A stretch of 44,438 nucleotides of DNA from an uncultured Parabacteroides sp. (GTDB lineage: Bacteria > Bacteroidota > Bacteroidia > Bacteroidales > Tannerellaceae): assembly GCA_934725305.1 (NCBI GenBank), contig CAKVBA010000022.1:1-44438 (forward strand). The letters are read 5' to 3'. The translations under genes and the position numbers were made by a program. Shown in pieces: positions 42,318-44,438 of the stretch (within the stretch, counting starts at the first letter, position 1; every line of letters begins with the position of its first letter). The notes under the pieces were generated by a model, which was given only the letters and a program-made list of their open reading frames with translations, did not search any database and was not told the origin of the DNA.

Positions 42318-43658
42318 ATGCCATCTATCCTAATAATAGAAGATGATATTACTTTCTCATTGATGCTAACTACATGGTTGAGCAAGAAGGGGTTCGATGT
42401 TAAAACCTCGGCATCGGCTTCTGCCGCTCGTGGCTATATTGATGAGGGGAATTTTGATCTGATCATCTCAGATTTGAGATTGCCGGATGGAGATGGCATG
42501 GATTTACTTAAGTGGCTCAAGGATAAATATCCGATGCTACCCTTGATCATGATGACCAGCTATGCCGATATACAGACAGCTGTGCAGGCCATTAAGTCGG
42601 GTGCCGCAGATTATATCTCAAAACCCCTGAACCCTGAAGAGCTGTTGAGCAAAATTAAGGAAACGCTGAGAAACGAAACAAAAAGCTCCTTCTCACCACC
42701 CGAAACCAACGCTCCCAAAGTATCCATGTCGGCCGTCAATCTTTATATCGAGGGGCAGAGTCATGCCGCCCGTCAGATGTATGACCATGTACGCCTGGTT
42801 GCCCCCACAGACATGTCGGTTTTGGTGACAGGTGCCAGTGGAACCGGAAAAGAATATATAGCCCGTCGTATCCACGAGCAGAGTAGTCGTAAGAAAGAGC
42901 CCTTTATAGCCGTTGATTGTGGCTCTATCCCCAAAGACTTGGCCGCATCTGAATTTTTTGGCCATGTGAAGGGGTCGTTTACAGGAGCCATCGACAATAA
43001 AATAGGGGCTTTCGTGGCTGCCCAAGGAGGAACCATCTTCTTGGATGAAATTGGTAACCTCACGTACGAGGTGCAGGTGCAGTTGTTGCGTGCGCTACAA
43101 GAGCGCAAAGTGAAGCCGATTGGCAGCAATCAAGAGATAGCCATTAATGTGCGACTGATCTCGGCAACCAACGAAAATCTGCGTGTTGCCATTGAGAAGG
43201 GCGATTTTAGAGAAGACCTTTATCACCGTATCAATGAATTCTCTATTCGCATTCCCGACCTGAAAGAGCGTAAAGAAGATCTGCTCTTGTTTGCCAACCA
43301 CTTCCTGGATTTGGCCAATAGTGAATTGAATAAAGACATTATCGGCTTCGATCCCGAAACAATCCATCTGTTCCAGTCCTATTCATGGCCCGGCAATCTG
43401 CGCCAGATGAATAATGTAGTGAAGTATGCCACGCTATTAGCCACAGGTCGTTACATTACTCGCAAGGAGTTGCCCGAAGAGCTTACCGAGTCGTTCCGCC
43501 CCGCATCCGGCATTCAGCTGAAGAACGAAGACCACGAACGCGAACTGATCTTGAAGGCTCTGTCAGAATCGGGAAACAACAAGACGAAGGCTTCTCAGAT
43601 GTTGGGTATTGATAGAAAGACACTTTATAATAAAATGAAGCTCTATCAGCTGGATTAG
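42318..43658 (+). CDS. Sigma-54-dependent response regulator (NtrC family)
   Basis: 446 residues. The receiver domain (about 1-120) has acidic residues EDD at 8-10 and phosphorylated Asp52 in ISDLRLPDGDG. The AAA+ domain has Walker A GASGTGKE at 172-179, the sigma-54 contact loop as GSFTGA (usual GAFTGA) at 219-224, and DEIG at 244-247. A Fis-type helix-turn-helix closes it (NNKTKASQMLGIDRKTLYNK). It activates RpoN promoters once phosphorylated, presumably by the hybrid kinase upstream. Architecture matches RteB-like regulators. A sigma-54 promoter candidate lies 310 bp upstream. Confidence 0.93.
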   Translation: MPSILIIEDDITFSLMLTTWLSKKGFDVKTSASASAARGYIDEGNFDLIISDLRLPDGDGMDLLKWLKDKYPMLPLIMMTSYADIQTAVQAIKSGAADYISKPLNPEELLSKIKETLRNETKSSFSPPETNAPKVSMSAVNLYIEGQSHAARQMYDHVRLVAPTDMSVLVTGASGTGKEYIARRIHEQSSRKKEPFIAVDCGSIPKDLAASEFFGHVKGSFTGAIDNKIGAFVAAQGGTIFLDEIGNLTYEVQVQLLRALQERKVKPIGSNQEIAINVRLISATNENLRVAIEKGDFREDLYHRINEFSIRIPDLKERKEDLLLFANHFLDLANSELNKDIIGFDPETIHLFQSYSWPGNLRQMNNVVKYATLLATGRYITRKELPEELTESFRPASGIQLKNEDHERELILKALSESGNNKTKASQMLGIDRKTLYNKMKLYQLD

Positions 43659-43739
43659 GGCGGCGGCGATCGGAGGGGGTCTGTAATGCGATACTTTTTG
43701 TTGTCTGTCTGGCGGAAATTATTGCTCAAAGCTAATAGT

Positions 43740-44105
43740 AAAATACAATAACCTAATAAGCGTTCAAGAGATTATTAACCCAATCAGAATGGATTAATCC
43801 ATTTGTGGAAATTGGGTGCCTACTCAATTCAAACGGAGTAGGCGCCCAATCCGAACGGAGTCCCTACCCATTTTCAAAAAAGTCCCTACCCATTTTCAAA
43901 AAAGTCCCTACCCATTTTTCAAAAACTCTATACCCTTTTCCCAAAAACTCTATAGATCCTTGAAAGACAGCCAAAATACTCTTTTAGAGGGTATTTATGC
44001 TGAGGCGGATTTGTCTGTTGGTTTCAATAGGATCTTCCGTTATTTCAGGCAGGCTTGTTAGCTGTTTTCAGTAAGTGACAACCATGTTAAAATTACAATA
44101 ACACT
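43740..44105 (+). repeat. Dispersed ~365-bp element, copy 3, with a 22-bp array
   Basis: It starts with AAAATACAATAACC and ends near TTACAATAACACT, like copies 1 and 2. Seven units of 22 bp run from 43816 to 43969. The cores are GTGCCTACTC, GTAGGCGCCC, GTCCCTACCC three times, CTCTATACCC and CTCTATAGAT. Units 3 and 4 are identical over all 22 bp and unit 5 is nearly so, showing recent homogenisation. The T-to-C change in core 2 keeps pairing with core 1 through a G-T wobble. It lies just after the response regulator gene. Confidence 0.85.
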
Positions 44106-44274
44106 GAGCCGATTACTTGAAGTATGTCGTGCCAAACGCCGGTGTGTCATACTTGCAAACGTCTGCGTTGCTTTGCAGACTGACCACCCGCGACATGTCT
44201 ATAGATTAACCTCCTGTCGGTCTTATCCTCAACTTTTCTCTTCAATTCGGTTTCAAGAAGTCCTCTCTTTTGTG

Positions 44275-44282
44275 TACATTTG
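44275..44282 (+). promoter_or_regulatory. -7 box near the right edge of the window
   Basis: TACATTTG fits TAnnTTTG. A partial -33 (TTTC) is about 20 bp upstream. It would drive transcription of the small ORF at 44317 or of a gene beyond the window. Confidence 0.4.
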
Positions 44283-44316
44283 TTGCCTACATTCATAAAT
44301 CGGAAGAAAAAGAGCG

Positions 44317-44409
44317 ATGAAGAATAACGGTTTTACCCTACGAAAGAGGTTGCGGAGTTTCAACCCAACTTCAACGCTGCAAAGAAAAAAACAGTATTTT
44401 TTCACGTGA
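44317..44409 (+). CDS. Doubtful 30-residue ORF
   Basis: MKNNGFTLRKRLRSFNPTST followed by ten more residues. It is very basic, has no homology I recognise, and lies 34 bp after a promoter-like box. It could be a leader peptide of a gene outside the window or chance. Nothing else is visible from 44106 to the end. Confidence 0.2.
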   Translation: MKNNGFTLRKRLRSFNPTSTLQRKKQYFFT

Positions 44410-44438
44410 AGTTTATCCTAAATCCTTGATATTTAAAT

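Overview
The window looks like a chromosomal segment of a gut Bacteroidota, most likely Bacteroides or a close relative. The evidence is the protein families (DUF5686 carboxypeptidase-like proteins, a type B gliding-motility C-terminal domain, LemA/TPM, an RteA/RteB-like two-component pair) and repeated promoters of the Bacteroides type, with a -7 box TAnnTTTG and sometimes a -33 TTTG/TTG 19-21 bp upstream. No rRNA, tRNA or CRISPR array was seen.

Positions 1-14.5 kb are an accessory redox and stress neighbourhood, nearly all on the minus strand. An AraC-type regulator heads an apparent operon with a carboxymuconolactone decarboxylase-cupin fusion, an FMN reductase and a flavodoxin. Its promoter shares a 41-bp motif, at identical spacing from the -7 box, with the promoter of a lipoprotein alpha/beta hydrolase 9.6 kb away, which suggests a small regulon. 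Next come a ZIP transporter, an HXXEE-like membrane protein, a nitroreductase lipoprotein, an HxlR regulator divergent from a cupin gene, two GNAT acetyltransferases, a Nim-family flavoprotein, DUF2461, DUF4186 and an esterase-NUDIX fusion. This stretch also holds gene debris: a duplicated small module around 8.2-8.8 kb and 10.8-11.4 kb, and a leftover nim-like C-terminus at the left edge.

Positions 14.6-21.7 kb carry a type I restriction-modification locus (hsdM, a 57-residue unknown gene, a Y1/REP-associated transposase with a field of short palindromes, hsdS, hsdR). Positions 22.5-26.6 kb carry an envelope operon (LysM/periplasmic-binding protein, beta-barrel protein, LemA, TPM). Positions 26.7-34.8 kb run on the plus strand: a gliding-motility-type C-terminal-domain protein, a lytic transglycosylase, uvrA, a hexapeptide acetyltransferase, a small protein, a YigZ-family protein and nhaA. 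An NhaC-type antiporter and a DUF5686 protein lie on the minus strand. The right end has a hybrid histidine kinase (HK-REC-HPt) and a sigma-54-dependent response regulator.

Three non-coding features stand out. First, three dispersed elements of about 350 bp (7.0, 22.0 and 43.7 kb) each carry an array of six to seven 22-bp units. Second, a sigma-54-type promoter with a terminator about 225 bp downstream lies between the kinase and the response regulator and could make a small RNA. Third, the AraC-associated boxes described above. All functions are assigned by reading motifs; no database search was run.
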